Part shown: positions 6,687-7,059 of the stretch, piece by piece
Layout: each line of letters starts with the position of its first letter
Position numbering within the stretch: the first letter of the stretch is position 1
Assembly (NCBI GenBank): GCA_030425055.1
Contig: JAUHVN010000144.1
Location: 1 to 7,059, forward strand
Source of the DNA: Actinomycetes bacterium
Lineage (GTDB): Bacteria > Actinomycetota > Actinomycetes > Actinomycetales > Microbacteriaceae
DNA: 7,059 bases
Direction of reading: 5' to 3'
Notes under the pieces: model-generated
Seen by the model: only the letters and a program-made list of their open reading frames with translations
Database searches by the model: none
What the model was told of the DNA's origin: nothing
Translations under genes and position numbers: made by a program

Positions 6687-7059
6687 TCACGCGGCGGGCG
6701 GCGCCGACGACGCGCGCACGACGAGGACGGGGTCACGCACGGGCGGATGATCGGCGCCGATCATCTCCGCGACCACGCGACGCGCCTCGCCGTCGAGGTC
6801 GAGTCGCACCGTGGTCAGTGCGGGCCGATAGTAGGCGGCATCCGGATTGTCGTCGAAGCCGGTGACGCTGACCGTGCCGGGCACGTCGACGCCGGCCTCG
6901 CGCAGGCCCGCGATCAGGCCGAGCGCCATCTGGTCGTTGGCGACCACGACGGCGGTCGGACCGTTCGGCGCAGCGATCGCATCGACGACCTCGCCGGCCA
7001 GGGCCGCCCCCGACGCCGCGGTCCAGTCGCCGAGCCACGACGGCCCCGGCGTCACTCCC
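6687..7059 (-). CDS. LacI-family transcriptional regulator, C-terminal part (cut by the right edge)
   Basis: About 124 C-terminal residues are visible, and the frame is open to the window edge. They contain the hallmarks of the LacI/PurR sugar-binding domain: GPTAVVVANDQMALGLIAGL, then GVDVPGTVSVTGFDDNPDAAYY and PALTTVRLDLDGEARRVVAEM. The DNA-binding helix-turn-helix would lie outside the window. A GTG near 7055 is not a real start because the family continues well upstream. The protein probably binds a sugar and releases an operator; the nearest candidate is the palindrome at 6316-6329 ahead of araD, which makes it a likely local arabinose regulator. It could instead control genes beyond the right edge, such as a transporter. 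The family call is secure; the regulated target and inducer are inferred from position. Confidence 0.93.
   Translation of the reverse strand, partial: GVTPGPSWLGDWTAASGAALAGEVVDAIAAPNGPTAVVVANDQMALGLIAGLREAGVDVPGTVSVTGFDDNPDAAYYRPALTTVRLDLDGEARRVVAEMIGADHPPVRDPVLVVRASSAPPAA
6746..6765. repeat. Perfect 20-bp palindrome inside the LacI-type gene
   Basis: GATGATCGGC followed by its exact reverse complement GCCGATCATC forms a 20-bp perfect inverted repeat without a loop. It encodes the MIGADH stretch of the regulator. It is unrelated in sequence to the araD operator. It may be a chance result of codon choice or an intragenic site. Confidence 0.6.

Overview
The window is high-GC DNA (about 70% by eye) with actinobacterial features: GTG starts, strong third-position G/C, TANNNT-like -10 boxes, a DUF4287 protein and a LacI-type regulator beside sugar genes. 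Codon habits and protein style suggest Microbacteriaceae, perhaps Microbacterium, but this is an impression and not a database result.

Left part (1-1456). A gene cut by the window edge runs leftward from 124 and is not identified. Divergent from it is a classical short-chain dehydrogenase/reductase (234-1082, +). Next comes a small, highly charged helical protein (1175-1372, +) with its own plausible promoter. Two GC-rich hairpins (1384-1405 and 1414-1441) lie between this gene and the convergent operon to the right and probably act as a terminator for both strands.

Main part (1457-6279, all on -). This is an L-arabinose catabolic operon, transcribed from right to left: L-ribulose-5-phosphate 4-epimerase (araD), an FGGY ribulokinase (araB), L-arabinose isomerase (araA) and an aldose 1-epimerase family protein. 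araD and araB overlap by four bases (GTGA). The later junctions are 16 and 35 bases. The four proteins explain mutarotation of arabinose, isomerisation to ribulose, phosphorylation and epimerisation to D-xylulose 5-phosphate, which enters the pentose phosphate pathway. No sugar transporter lies in the window. The kinase has an N-terminus unlike textbook AraB and may be a separate ribulokinase type.

Right part (6280-7059). The 79-base gap upstream of araD holds a perfect 14-bp palindrome with a central CG, the form expected of a LacI-family operator. Upstream on the same strand are a small DUF4287 gene (6359-6649) and the C-terminal part of a LacI-family regulator (6687-7059, cut by the window edge). 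The simplest reading is a local repressor that controls the ara operon through the palindrome.

I see no mobile element, CRISPR array, RNA gene or phage gene. The region is mostly an ordinary sugar-utilisation locus. The points most worth checking are the divergent kinase, the operator, the DUF4287 gene between regulator and operon, and a strong excess of the hexamer GGATGC/GCATCC.
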